In this document: piece by piece, positions 1-7,355 of the stretch
How the letters are laid out: each line of letters starts with the position of its first letter
Position numbering within the stretch: position 1 is the stretch's first letter
Source of the DNA: an uncultured Clostridia bacterium
GTDB taxonomy: Bacteria > Bacillota > Clostridia > Oscillospirales > CAG-272
Assembly: GCA_937892405.1 (NCBI GenBank)
Contig: CALAFS010000103.1
Location: 1-10,069 of the forward strand
Direction: 5' to 3'
Length of the DNA: 10,069 nucleotides
The notes under the pieces: generated by a model
The model's database searches: none
Told to the model about the DNA's origin: nothing
The model's input: only the letters and a program-made list of their open reading frames with translations
Made by a program: the position numbers and the translations under genes

Positions 1-1017
1 GCCGTGGATTGTCTCGGCGGAGATCACTCTCCCGCCGCCAATGTCGAGGGCGCCCTTCTCGCGCTTTCGGCACACCCCGATCTTTCCGTGGTATTCTTCG
101 GAGAGGAGAATGCCATCCGCGCCTGTCTCGCCGATAAAAAGAAGGTGCCGACCGACCGCATGGAGATTGTGGACGCGCCCATGGCGGTGAGCGGGGAGGA
201 CGCCCCGATCGACGCCATCCGTATGAAAAAGGAGTCCTCCATGATCTCGGCGATCCGCGCGCTCAGAGAGGACGATGCCCTTTCGGCACTGGTATCCTGC
301 GGTGCGAGCGGCGTCCTTGTCGGCGCGTCGATTCTCCGTCTCGGAAGAATCGAGGGCGTGCGCCGTCCGCCCTTCTGCCCGATCCTCCCGACGATGAACG
401 GCGGGATCGTCGGCGTATGCGACAGCGGCGCGAATGTGGAGACGAATGCCGAGGGACTCCTGCAGAACGCTCTGCTCGGCTCCGCCTATCTCTCTGCCGC
501 TTACGGAATCGAAAATCCCCGCGTCGCCCTTCTGAATGTCGGGGTCGAGTCGGAGAAGGGGGACGATCTTCACCGCGAGGCGTACGGACTTCTTTCTCAT
601 GCCGCGGGGTTGAACTTCGTCGGCAACATGGAGAGCCGCGACCTTCTTTCGGGAAAATACGATCTGGTCGTCGCGGACGGCTTTTCGGGCAATGTCTTGA
701 TCAAGAGCACCGAGGGTGCCTGTCTCGAAATGCTGAAGAAGCTCAAGCGCGATATTTCCTCTTCTTTTCTCTACAAGCTCGGTGCGCTCTTTCTCTATCC
801 GATGTTCAAAAAAGAAAAGAAGTTCATGAACTATCAGAACTACGGCGGCAGTGTCCTCCTCGGACTTGAGAAGGTAGTGGTCAAGGGGCACGGCAGCAGC
901 CGCGCAAGTGCTGTCTCCGTTTCGATTGACCTTGCCTACCGCATGGTGAACAATAAAATGAATGAAAAAATTGCCGCCGCTCTTGCCGCGACACAAAAGG
1001 AGAACGAAAATGTTTGA
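1..1017 (+). CDS. plsX: Phosphate acyltransferase PlsX, 5'-truncated by the window edge
   Basis: PlsX transfers the acyl group of acyl-ACP to inorganic phosphate, giving acyl-phosphate for PlsY in phospholipid synthesis; it is a peripheral membrane enzyme. The frame is open from base 1 (AVDCLGGDHSP), matching the family N-terminus M-K-x-A-V-D-x-M-G-G-D-x-x-P, so only a few codons are missing; the GTG at base 4 is an internal Val, not a start. Other family blocks, numbered from base 1: IRMKKESSM near codon 77, SGANVET near codon 142, LLNVGVESEKGDD near codon 178, VADGFSGNV near codon 225 and YGGSVLLGL followed by GHGSS near codons 281-300. One block is unusual: SCGASGVLVG at codons 99-108 stands where most PlsX proteins have SAGNTGAL. 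The gene overlaps acpP by 8 bp, the classic plsX-acpP arrangement. Identification is firm. Confidence 0.96.
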   Translation, partial: AVDCLGGDHSPAANVEGALLALSAHPDLSVVFFGEENAIRACLADKKKVPTDRMEIVDAPMAVSGEDAPIDAIRMKKESSMISAIRALREDDALSALVSCGASGVLVGASILRLGRIEGVRRPPFCPILPTMNGGIVGVCDSGANVETNAEGLLQNALLGSAYLSAAYGIENPRVALLNVGVESEKGDDLHREAYGLLSHAAGLNFVGNMESRDLLSGKYDLVVADGFSGNVLIKSTEGACLEMLKKLKRDISSSFLYKLGALFLYPMFKKEKKFMNYQNYGGSVLLGLEKVVVKGHGSSRASAVSVSIDLAYRMVNNKMNEKIAAALAATQKENENV

Positions 1018-1231
1018 AAAAGTCAAAGAATTGTTGGCAAAACAGCTGAAAAAGGATCCTTCCGCCATTGCGATGACCTCTTCCATCAAGGGGGATCTCG
1101 GCGCGGATTCCGTCGATATTCTCCAGCTTCTCATGACGCTCGAGGAAGAGCAGGGGATCGTCATTCCCGATGAGAGACTGGCGAAGTTCGTCACTGTCGG
1201 CGACATTGTGAACTATCTCGAGAGCCTTTGA
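1010..1231 (+). CDS. acpP: Acyl carrier protein
   Basis: A 73-residue acidic carrier protein that holds growing acyl chains on 4'-phosphopantetheine during fatty acid synthesis. The attachment site is in GADSVD, with Ser34 the modified residue; the common form is DSL, and DSV is a tolerated variant. Helix II (DILQLLMTLEEE) is typical, but Gln stands where many ACPs have Glu (DxxEL), a position that contacts partner enzymes. The start at 1010 is set by AAGGAG at 997-1002, seven bases upstream, and by MFEKVKELL, the usual N-terminus of the family. A longer in-frame ATG at 962 lies inside plsX without a comparable ribosome site. The 8-bp overlap with plsX suggests translational coupling. It is probably the main fatty acid ACP, given its position. 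Confidence 0.95.
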   Translation: MFEKVKELLAKQLKKDPSAIAMTSSIKGDLGADSVDILQLLMTLEEEQGIVIPDERLAKFVTVGDIVNYLESL

Positions 1232-1254
1232 TTTTCCGGTGAGAGGAGGAGACT

Positions 1255-1815
1255 ATGCCGAATTTTACGAAACAGGCGATCAAAGCCTCCTTTATCAGAC
1301 TGCTGGAAGAGAAACCCATCTCGCAGGTCAGCGTCCGCATGATCTGTGAGGATTGCGGCATCAACCGCAATTCCTTCTATTATCATTATCGTGACATTCC
1401 GGCGCTGATCGAGGAGATTGTCAGAGAGAATACCGAGGCGGTGATTGAAAAATATCCGACGGTACATTCTCTCGACGACTGCCTTTCCGATGTGTTCTGC
1501 TTTTTGCTTGCGCATAAAAAGGCGATTTATCATATCTACAACTCCGTGAACCGTGAGATCTACGACCGCTATCTCATGCAGCTTTCCGATTATATTATCA
1601 AGAGTTACATCACCGCGGTCTTCTCCGGGGTGGAGATCCCGGAGGAGGATCGTGCGACGGTCATCCGCTTTTTCAAGTGCGAGGTCTTCGGTCTTTCTTC
1701 CGACTGGATCATGAACGGCATGAAGGAGGACGCCGTGCGGGAGATCTTCCGTATCACGAAGGTATGCCGCGGTCTTTCCGACGACCTCATTGCGAGGATC
1801 CGCTTGCAAAAATGA
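1255..1815 (+). CDS. TetR/AcrR-family transcriptional regulator
   Basis: A 186-residue DNA-binding regulator. The N-terminal domain (about residues 5-52) has the TetR helix-turn-helix, with ISQVSVRMICEDCGINRNSF followed by YYHYRDIPALIEEIV. The NRNSFYYHY form of the recognition helix resembles the DhaS-like subgroup (assignment by resemblance only). The C-terminal ligand domain is helical and hydrophobic and gives no ligand clue by eye. The start is set by AGGAGG at 1244-1249, five bases before ATG. It begins 23 bp after acpP with no terminator or obvious promoter between, so it is probably co-transcribed with plsX-acpP. It is separated by a terminator from the MMPL gene, whose control region holds a palindrome. 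That layout suggests it represses the MMPL operon; a link to fatty acid supply is inference. Confidence 0.9.
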   Translation: MPNFTKQAIKASFIRLLEEKPISQVSVRMICEDCGINRNSFYYHYRDIPALIEEIVRENTEAVIEKYPTVHSLDDCLSDVFCFLLAHKKAIYHIYNSVNREIYDRYLMQLSDYIIKSYITAVFSGVEIPEEDRATVIRFFKCEVFGLSSDWIMNGMKEDAVREIFRITKVCRGLSDDLIARIRLQK

Positions 1816-1829
1816 ATATTTTTTAACCG

Positions 1830-1863
1830 AAACAGACAACCGAACCCCGGTTGTCTGTTTTTT
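1830..1863 (+). terminator. Intrinsic terminator after the TetR gene
   Basis: A perfect 13-bp stem (AAACAGACAACCG at 1830-1842 against its complement at 1848-1860), a 5-base loop and a run of six T at 1858-1863. It lies 15 bp after the TetR stop and separates the plsX-acpP-tetR transcript from the MMPL operon. Confidence 0.92.
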
Positions 1864-1892
1864 ATACAATCGCCGCTTTTTGATAATTTTTT

Positions 1893-1915
1893 GGGCATTT
1901 CCCTGCGAATTGCCC
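1893..1915. promoter_or_regulatory. 23-bp palindrome, candidate operator of the TetR regulator
   Basis: An imperfect palindrome centred on base 1904: 9 of 11 base pairs around the centre are symmetric. The outer arms are GGGCA and TGCCC and the inner arms TTC and GAA. It lies directly upstream of the predicted -35 region of the MMPL operon and about 80 bp after the TetR gene. Size and symmetry suit a homodimeric TetR-type repressor. It has no T-run and a weak interrupted stem, so it is a poor terminator. That TetR binds here is inference. Confidence 0.5.
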
Positions 1916-1916
1916 G

Positions 1917-1945
1917 TTTTCTTTTTTTCTCTCCCGTGCTATACT
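1917..1945 (+). promoter_or_regulatory. Predicted extended -10 promoter of the MMPL operon
   Basis: TGCTATACT at 1937-1945 gives an extended -10 (TGn plus TATACT, five of six consensus bases). A weak -35 (TTTTCT, 1917-1922) sits 17 bp upstream, as expected when an extended -10 is present. The predicted start is near 1952. It lies between the upstream terminator and the MMPL ribosome site, where a promoter is needed. Confidence 0.6.
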
Positions 1946-1948
1946 GCC

Positions 1949-1958
1949 TTTTGCAAAA
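1949..1958. repeat. Small perfect palindrome at the predicted transcription start
   Basis: TTTTGCAAAA is a perfect 10-bp palindrome a few bases after the predicted -10 box, overlapping the expected start of transcription. It could be a second regulator site, or chance in an AT-rich stretch. It is unlike the 23-bp palindrome upstream. Confidence 0.35.
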
Positions 1959-1991
1959 TGAAAAACGGAAAGAAAAGAGGAGGAAAAAACC

Positions 1992-4085
1992 ATGCGTTTT
2001 TCAAAAGCGGTCGTGAAATACCGACTGCCGATCCTGATTCTCGCCGTCGCCCTGCTGATCCCTTCGGTGTTCGGAATGGTGAATACGAGAATCAACTATG
2101 ACATGCTGACCTACCTGCCGTCAGACATGGATACCGTCAAGGGGCAGGATGTTCTGCTCGAGGACTTCGGGAAGGGGGCGTTCTCTCTTGTCGTCGCCGA
2201 GGGCATGCCCGACAGCGAGGTTGCAAAGACCGTCGATGCTCTGAAAAAGGTCGACCATGTCGAGAGCGTCGTCTGGTACACTTCCTTTGCGGACATCTCG
2301 ATCCCGAAGGAGCTGCTCCCCGAGGAGATCTATCGGGAGTTCAACACCGATGACTGCACGCTCTTCGCCGTCTTCTTTGACAGCTCCACCTCGGCGGATG
2401 TCACCATGGACGCGATCCGTGAGGTGCGCCGCGTCGCGGGGCAGCGCTGTTTTGTCTCCGGGATGTCGGCACTTGTCACCGACCTCAAGGATCTGTGCGA
2501 AAAAGAGGAACCGATCTATGTCGGTATCGCCGTTCTGCTCGCTCTCGCCGCCATGATGCTCTTCCTTGACGGCTGGCTTGTCCCGCTCGTCTTCCTTGCC
2601 TCCATCGGCATGATGATTCTTCTGAATCTCGGGACGAATATCATCTTCGGTGAAATCTCCTATATTACAAAGGCGCTTTCCGCCGTGCTCCAGCTTGCCG
2701 TCACGATGGACTATTCCATCTTCCTCTGGCACAGCTACAACGAGGAGAGAGAGCACTATCCCGACAAGGAAGAAGCCATGGCGCACGCGATCCATGCGAC
2801 GCTCGCTTCGGTTCTCGGTTCTTCGATTACGACGATCGCCGGCTTCGCCGCCCTCTGCTTTATGAGCTTCACGCTCGGGCGCGATCTCGGTCTTGTGATG
2901 GCGAAGGGCGTTCTGCTCGGCGTCCTCGGGTGCGTCACCGTCCTGCCGGCTCTGATTCTTCTTCTTGACACGCCGTTGCAGAAGACGAAGCACCGCTCTC
3001 TGATCCCCGATATGAAGAAGGTCGCCACTTTTGTGACAAAGCGGTTCCCCGTCTTCCTTGTGATCTTTGCTCTTCTGATTACGCCGTCGCTGATTTCTTA
3101 TCAGAAGGCGAACGACGAGGTCTATTACGACATGGGGCAGTGCCTGCCGGAGGACATGGAATATGTCATCGCGAACTCCAAGCTCTCCGAGGAGTTCGAC
3201 ATCGCCTCGACGCACATGGTTCTGACGGACGCCCGCCTCTCGGGTAAGGAGATCCGCGCCATGATCCGCGAGATGGAGGAGGTCGAGGGCGTCAAGTATG
3301 TTCTCGGTCTTGAGTCGGTCGTCGGTTCCGCCATTCCCGAGGAGATGCTCCCCGAGAGCATTACCTCTATTTTCAAGAGCGAGCGCTACGAGCTTCTTCT
3401 CATCAACTCGGAATACAAGGTTGCAAGTGACCTTGTCAACGGGCAGGTCGAAGAGCTGAACCGGATCCTCAAAAAGTATGACCCGAGCGGTATGCTGATC
3501 GGCGAGGCGCCCTGCATGAAGGATATGATCGAGACGACGAGCCACGACTTTGAGGTGGTCAATATCGTTTCGATTCTCGCGATCTTCGTCATCATCGCCG
3601 TGGTGGAGAAGAGTCTCACCCTGCCGTTCATTCTGATTGCCGTCATCGAGCTTGCCATCTTCATCAACCTCGGAATTCCGCATCTTCTCGGGCAGTCGAT
3701 GCCCTTCATCGCTCCGATCTGCATCAGTACGATTCAGCTCGGCGCCACTGTCGACTACGCGATCTTAATGACCACACGCTATCTTGCCAACCGCAAGGGA
3801 GGCGCGACAAAAGGTGTCGCCGTGCGTGACGCCCTCGCGTCCTCGATCCCTTCGGTCATTGTCTCGGGCATGGGGCTGTTCGCCGCGACCTTCGGCGTTG
3901 CGATCTACTCGGACATCGACATCATCCGCTCGATGTGTATGCTCATGGCGCGCGGCGCTCTGATCAGTATGATCTCGGTTATCTTCTTTTTGCCGCCTCT
4001 TCTGCTCCTTTGCGATCGCGTCATCTGCCATACCACTCTCGGCATGAAATCCTGTATCGAACCGCATAAATGCAAAGAAAAGTAA
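1992..4085 (+). CDS. MMPL/RND-superfamily membrane transporter
   Basis: A 697-residue polytopic membrane protein with the two-fold repeat of RND/MMPL transporters: one membrane helix near residues 12-29, an extracytoplasmic domain to about 172, a helix bundle about 174-335, then a second helix near 351-369, a second outer domain to about 518 and a second bundle about 520-685. Each bundle carries the Asp-Tyr pair of MmpL-type proton relay helices: TMDYSIFLWHSY with D240-Y241 and TVDYAILMTTRY with D588-Y589. Such proteins use the proton gradient to move lipids, drugs or other hydrophobic molecules outward. The length is short for the family because the outer domains lack long coiled-coil insertions; the next gene encodes a separate exported coiled-coil protein. 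The start is set by AGGAGG at 1978-1983, eight bases before ATG. Substrate unknown. Confidence 0.9.
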   Translation: MRFSKAVVKYRLPILILAVALLIPSVFGMVNTRINYDMLTYLPSDMDTVKGQDVLLEDFGKGAFSLVVAEGMPDSEVAKTVDALKKVDHVESVVWYTSFADISIPKELLPEEIYREFNTDDCTLFAVFFDSSTSADVTMDAIREVRRVAGQRCFVSGMSALVTDLKDLCEKEEPIYVGIAVLLALAAMMLFLDGWLVPLVFLASIGMMILLNLGTNIIFGEISYITKALSAVLQLAVTMDYSIFLWHSYNEEREHYPDKEEAMAHAIHATLASVLGSSITTIAGFAALCFMSFTLGRDLGLVMAKGVLLGVLGCVTVLPALILLLDTPLQKTKHRSLIPDMKKVATFVTKRFPVFLVIFALLITPSLISYQKANDEVYYDMGQCLPEDMEYVIANSKLSEEFDIASTHMVLTDARLSGKEIRAMIREMEEVEGVKYVLGLESVVGSAIPEEMLPESITSIFKSERYELLLINSEYKVASDLVNGQVEELNRILKKYDPSGMLIGEAPCMKDMIETTSHDFEVVNIVSILAIFVIIAVVEKSLTLPFILIAVIELAIFINLGIPHLLGQSMPFIAPICISTIQLGATVDYAILMTTRYLANRKGGATKGVAVRDALASSIPSVIVSGMGLFAATFGVAIYSDIDIIRSMCMLMARGALISMISVIFFLPPLLLLCDRVICHTTLGMKSCIEPHKCKEK

Positions 4086-4113
4086 ACATATCGGATAGAA
4101 AGGAACGAATATT

Positions 4114-6261
4114 ATGAAAAAACATATGCAAAGAATCCTGTCTCTTCTTGTTGCTACATCTCTCATCGGCGCCGCCGGTGCGAGAGCCGCGCTCACGGTC
4201 GACGCCGCCGAGGGCGGAAGTGCCGACACGGGGTCTTCGACCTCCGACACTCTGCATACGAGCGCGGAGAAGAGCGAGACTGTCTATGTCATTGCCGGTG
4301 CCGACGGCATGGTGAAGAAGCTGATCGTCAGCGACAGACTGAAAAATCCCGGCACCGGAAAGCTCGACGACATCACAAATATCAAAAATCCCGGCAGTCT
4401 CAAAGGAGACGAGACTGTCACGGGCGGGGAGAACGGCTCCCTTGTCTGGGACGCTGTCGGTGAGGATATTTACTATACCGGTGAGGTCGAGGGGGAGCTT
4501 CCCGTTCTTCTGAAAGTCACCTACACGCTGGACGGTGAGGAAATCGGGGCGGATTCCATCGTCGGTAAGAGCGGTAAGGTCACGATCCGCTTCACCTATG
4601 AGAACCGTCAGTATGAGACAGTCACGGTGGACGGCAAGGAGGAGAGAATCCTCGTGCCCTTCGCCATGCTGACGGGCGCACTTCTCGATAACAGCGTCTT
4701 CTCCGACATCCGCGTCACGAACGGCAAGTGCGTGACCGACGGCGATCGCACCGCTGTCATCGGCGTCGCCTTCCCGGGGATGAACGAAAACCTCGGGCTT
4801 GACGAGACGGACGACGCGTCCTTCCCCTCCTATGTGGAGATCTCCGCCACGGCGAAGAACTTCCGTATGACGGGCACCGTCACCGTTGCCACCAACGAGA
4901 TTTTCAATGCGGTGGACGACACCGCCTTCGACAGTGTCGATGAACTGAAGGAAAAGCTCGGAGAACTCACCGACGCCATGAAACAGCTGAAAGACGGCTC
5001 TTCCGCGCTTTATGACGGAACGCAGACGCTCCTCACGAAGGCGCACGAGCTCGCCGACGGCATCGAACAGCTGGCGAAGGGGGCGACGGATCTCAAGGCG
5101 GGAAGCGAACAGATAAAGGACGGCGCCCATGGCCTTGCGGCGGGTGCCGGTGAGCTTGCCGACGGCCTCTCGGATCTTGCAGGACATAACGACGAGCTGA
5201 CGGACGGTGCAAAGAAAGTCTTCCTCGCGCTCCTCGCCACGGCGGACAAACAGCTTGCCGACGCGGGCATCACAGGAATTCCCGCGCTCACCATGGAAAA
5301 TTATAAAACCGTGCTCGACGGTGTCCTTCTCTCGCTTTCCGAAGAGAATGTCAGAGAGACAGCGAACGCCACCGCTCGCGAGAGCGTGACGGAAAAGGTC
5401 GAGGCAAACCGTGACACCGTGACGGTTGGCGTTACCGCCGCCGTGCGGGCAGAGGTAGAGGCGCAGGTGAAGGCGGCGGTGCGTGCCACCGTCCGTGAGC
5501 GCGCGATCGCCTCGCAGGGCATGACGGTCGAGCAGTATGAGGCGGCGCTCGCCGCGGGACACATCAGTGCGGAGCAGGACGCCGCACTGGAGAGTGCCGT
5601 CGATGCGCAGATGGAGACCTCCGAAGTACAGGAAACCGTAAAGACGCAGACGGATGCCAAGATGGCGACCGAAGAAATTCAGACGACGATCTCGGAGAAG
5701 ACCGAGGAGAAGATCGCCGCTCTGATCGAAGAGAACATGGCGTCCGAAGAAGTGCAGGACGCGATCGCCGCCGCCCTCGCGAAAGCCGCGGCGGGCAGAG
5801 CAAGCATCACGGTACTCAAAGAGAGTCTCTCGGAATATGAAACCTTCTATCGCGGACTTCTCGACTATACCGACGGCGTCGCCGACGCGTCGGAAGGCGC
5901 GGATTCGCTGAAGACGGGCGCCGATACTCTTTATCTCGGTACCGTATCTCTCGATGACGGTGCGGCGACACTTCTCGCCGGTATTCTGACAGTGAAAAAC
6001 AATATGCCCGCGCTTGTCTCGGGCGTTGGAGATTTGAACGACGGTGCGGGGCGCCTTGCCGACGGCATCTCCTCCTTTGACGAGGCGGTGACGGCAAAGC
6101 TCGCCGCCGCGGTGGAAGAAGAACTGATCCCGCTCTTCACCCGTATGCGTGCGACGCTCGACGCCTCCCGCAGATATACGAACTTCGCCGGTATCGCTCC
6201 CGATATGGACGGCTCGGTTCGTTTCATCTACCGCACCGGCTCTCTGAACAAAGAAGACTGA
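4114..6261 (+). CDS. Exported protein with two xxxLxxG heptad arms, MMPL partner
   Basis: A 715-residue exported protein. Residues 1-25 form a signal peptide (MKKHMQR, hydrophobic core, likely cut after ARA). Residues about 55-265 look beta-rich (GKSGKVTIRFTYEN, LVPFAMLTGALLDN), similar to the front part of Clostridia proteins often labelled YhgE/Pip-like (from memory). Residues 292-365 hold eleven continuous heptads of the xxxLxxG type, nine with the Gly. Residues about 414-570 are Ala/Glu-rich helix. Residues 585-651 hold ten more heptads, nine with Gly. The C-terminus ends in DGSVRFIYRTGSL. No membrane helix follows the signal peptide, unlike YhgE. The gene starts 28 bp after the MMPL gene (AAAGGA at 4099-4104) and shares its transcript. 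It probably works outside the membrane with the MMPL transporter, as scaffold, adaptor or conduit; this is inferred from the pairing and from coiled-coil parts built into some MMPL proteins. Confidence 0.8.
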   Translation: MKKHMQRILSLLVATSLIGAAGARAALTVDAAEGGSADTGSSTSDTLHTSAEKSETVYVIAGADGMVKKLIVSDRLKNPGTGKLDDITNIKNPGSLKGDETVTGGENGSLVWDAVGEDIYYTGEVEGELPVLLKVTYTLDGEEIGADSIVGKSGKVTIRFTYENRQYETVTVDGKEERILVPFAMLTGALLDNSVFSDIRVTNGKCVTDGDRTAVIGVAFPGMNENLGLDETDDASFPSYVEISATAKNFRMTGTVTVATNEIFNAVDDTAFDSVDELKEKLGELTDAMKQLKDGSSALYDGTQTLLTKAHELADGIEQLAKGATDLKAGSEQIKDGAHGLAAGAGELADGLSDLAGHNDELTDGAKKVFLALLATADKQLADAGITGIPALTMENYKTVLDGVLLSLSEENVRETANATARESVTEKVEANRDTVTVGVTAAVRAEVEAQVKAAVRATVRERAIASQGMTVEQYEAALAAGHISAEQDAALESAVDAQMETSEVQETVKTQTDAKMATEEIQTTISEKTEEKIAALIEENMASEEVQDAIAAALAKAAAGRASITVLKESLSEYETFYRGLLDYTDGVADASEGADSLKTGADTLYLGTVSLDDGAATLLAGILTVKNNMPALVSGVGDLNDGAGRLADGISSFDEAVTAKLAAAVEEELIPLFTRMRATLDASRRYTNFAGIAPDMDGSVRFIYRTGSLNKED

Positions 6262-6308
6262 TCTACCGAAAAATACCGTATTTCCTGCGATTTATCTTTG
6301 AAAAGCAC

Positions 6309-6349
6309 AAAGCAGACCGTCTCGGGTTCTCCGAGACGGTCTGCTTTTT
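6309..6349. terminator. Strong intrinsic terminator between convergent operons
   Basis: A perfect 17-bp stem (AAAGCAGACCGTCTCGG at 6309-6325 against 6331-6347), a 5-base loop and a T-run at 6345-6349. It closes the MMPL operon on the + strand. The opposite reading ends in TTTGTGCTTTT, so it may also stop the operon arriving on the - strand, whose last stop codon is at 6369. Confidence 0.93.
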
Positions 6350-6368
6350 ATGTTCTCTTCGCGGCGGG

Positions 6369-7355
6369 TCACATGGCTTCGACTTCCAGCACGACCTTGC
6401 CGGCGCTTTTTCCTTCGCTGAGCAGGGCATGCGCCTCTTCTGCCTTTGTGATCGGAAGAATACGGAAGATCACGGGGCGGATCTCTCCCGCCGAGACCTT
6501 TTTCCAGATATCCCGCACGAGCAGGCGCAGAATCTCCGCCTTCGTGTCCTCCGGCTTCGAGCGCAGGGTACTGCCGATCAGACGGACATTGCGCACATAG
6601 AGCTTGCGCATGTCGACGGAGGAAAAGTCTCCCGCCAGCGTGGCGATCATGATCCATTTTGCCATGTAGGCAAGGTGCGGCAGACATTTTCCCATCACCT
6701 CACCGCCGAGACAGTCGATCGCGAGCTTTACCGGCGTTCCCGCCTCGTCAAGCTCGGTGAGGACTTTTACGATGTCTTCGGTTTTCGTGTTGACAATGCG
6801 GTCGGCGCCCGTCTTTTCTACCGCCGCCCGCTTTTCTTCGTCGATGATCGTCGTCACGACATAGGCGCCGAACGCCTTTGCCATAGGGATCACGACGCTG
6901 GCGAGTCCGCTCGCGCCGGCGTGCATCAGAAAGACATCGCCGGGCTTGAGATTGCCCTCGATGAAAAGATTCAGATATGCCGTGGCGAATGCCTCGGGCA
7001 GGGCGGCGCCCTCCGCCATACTGCACCCCTTGGGGATCGGCATCGTCATGTCATAGCGCACGGCGACATATTCGGCATAGCCGCCGCCTCCGAGGAGGGC
7101 GCATACCTTCGCACCGATCTTGGCGCCTGCCGCCTTCGCGAGGTCGCCCGCCGCGACGATCACGCCCGAGACTTCCAGCCCGAGCCACTCGGGACAGCCG
7201 GGCGGCGGGGGATAGTTCCCCTCGCGCTGTAAGAGGTCGGCGCGGTTCACTGCCGCGTAGGCGACTTTGATTAAAACTTCTTTTTCCGAGATCTTCGGTG
7301 TCGGGACTTCTTCCCACGAAAGATTCCGGTTTTTGCCCGTTAAAACTGCTTTCAT
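6369..7355 (-). CDS. PIG3-like NAD(P)H quinone/enone oxidoreductase
   Basis: A 328-residue medium-chain reductase without zinc-ligand cysteines, of the quinone oxidoreductase branch that reduces quinones or alpha,beta-unsaturated ketones with NAD(P)H. The N-terminal GroES-like domain shows VNRADLLQREG and YPPPPG (residues 36-53), close to human PIG3 (TP53I3). The nucleotide-binding domain begins with VFLMHAGASGLASVV (141-155), where Ala152 stands in place of the last Gly of the usual AxxGxxG-type loop. The C-terminus ends SAGKVVLEVE, typical of the family. The ATG at 7353-7355 overlaps the stop of the upstream gene as ATGA, so it is translationally coupled and is the third gene of the operon. 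The open frame continues far upstream of this ATG but lies there in the wrong frame of the dehydratase gene. The in vivo substrate is unknown; an enone made by the upstream enzymes is a reasonable guess. Confidence 0.88.
   Translation of the reverse strand: MKAVLTGKNRNLSWEEVPTPKISEKEVLIKVAYAAVNRADLLQREGNYPPPPGCPEWLGLEVSGVIVAAGDLAKAAGAKIGAKVCALLGGGGYAEYVAVRYDMTMPIPKGCSMAEGAALPEAFATAYLNLFIEGNLKPGDVFLMHAGASGLASVVIPMAKAFGAYVVTTIIDEEKRAAVEKTGADRIVNTKTEDIVKVLTELDEAGTPVKLAIDCLGGEVMGKCLPHLAYMAKWIMIATLAGDFSSVDMRKLYVRNVRLIGSTLRSKPEDTKAEILRLLVRDIWKKVSAGEIRPVIFRILPITKAEEAHALLSEGKSAGKVVLEVEAM

Noticed and set aside
1863..1868. TATACA as a second -10 box before the MMPL gene
   Set aside because: It lies in the T-run of the terminator, and no -35 with sensible spacing exists because the upstream sequence is the hairpin stem.
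2121..3683. 520-codon open frame antisense to the MMPL gene
   Set aside because: Composition is charged and rich in His, Asp and Arg, with no ribosome site or family motif; it mirrors the codon bias of the real gene.
4021..5562. 513-codon open frame antisense to the exported protein gene
   Set aside because: It crosses the MMPL end and the intergenic region, has no recognisable domain, and opposes a gene with signal peptide and regular heptads.
4981..6070. DNA tandem repeats in the heptad region
   Set aside because: The periodicity is at protein level only; codons differ between units and no exact DNA repeat is seen.
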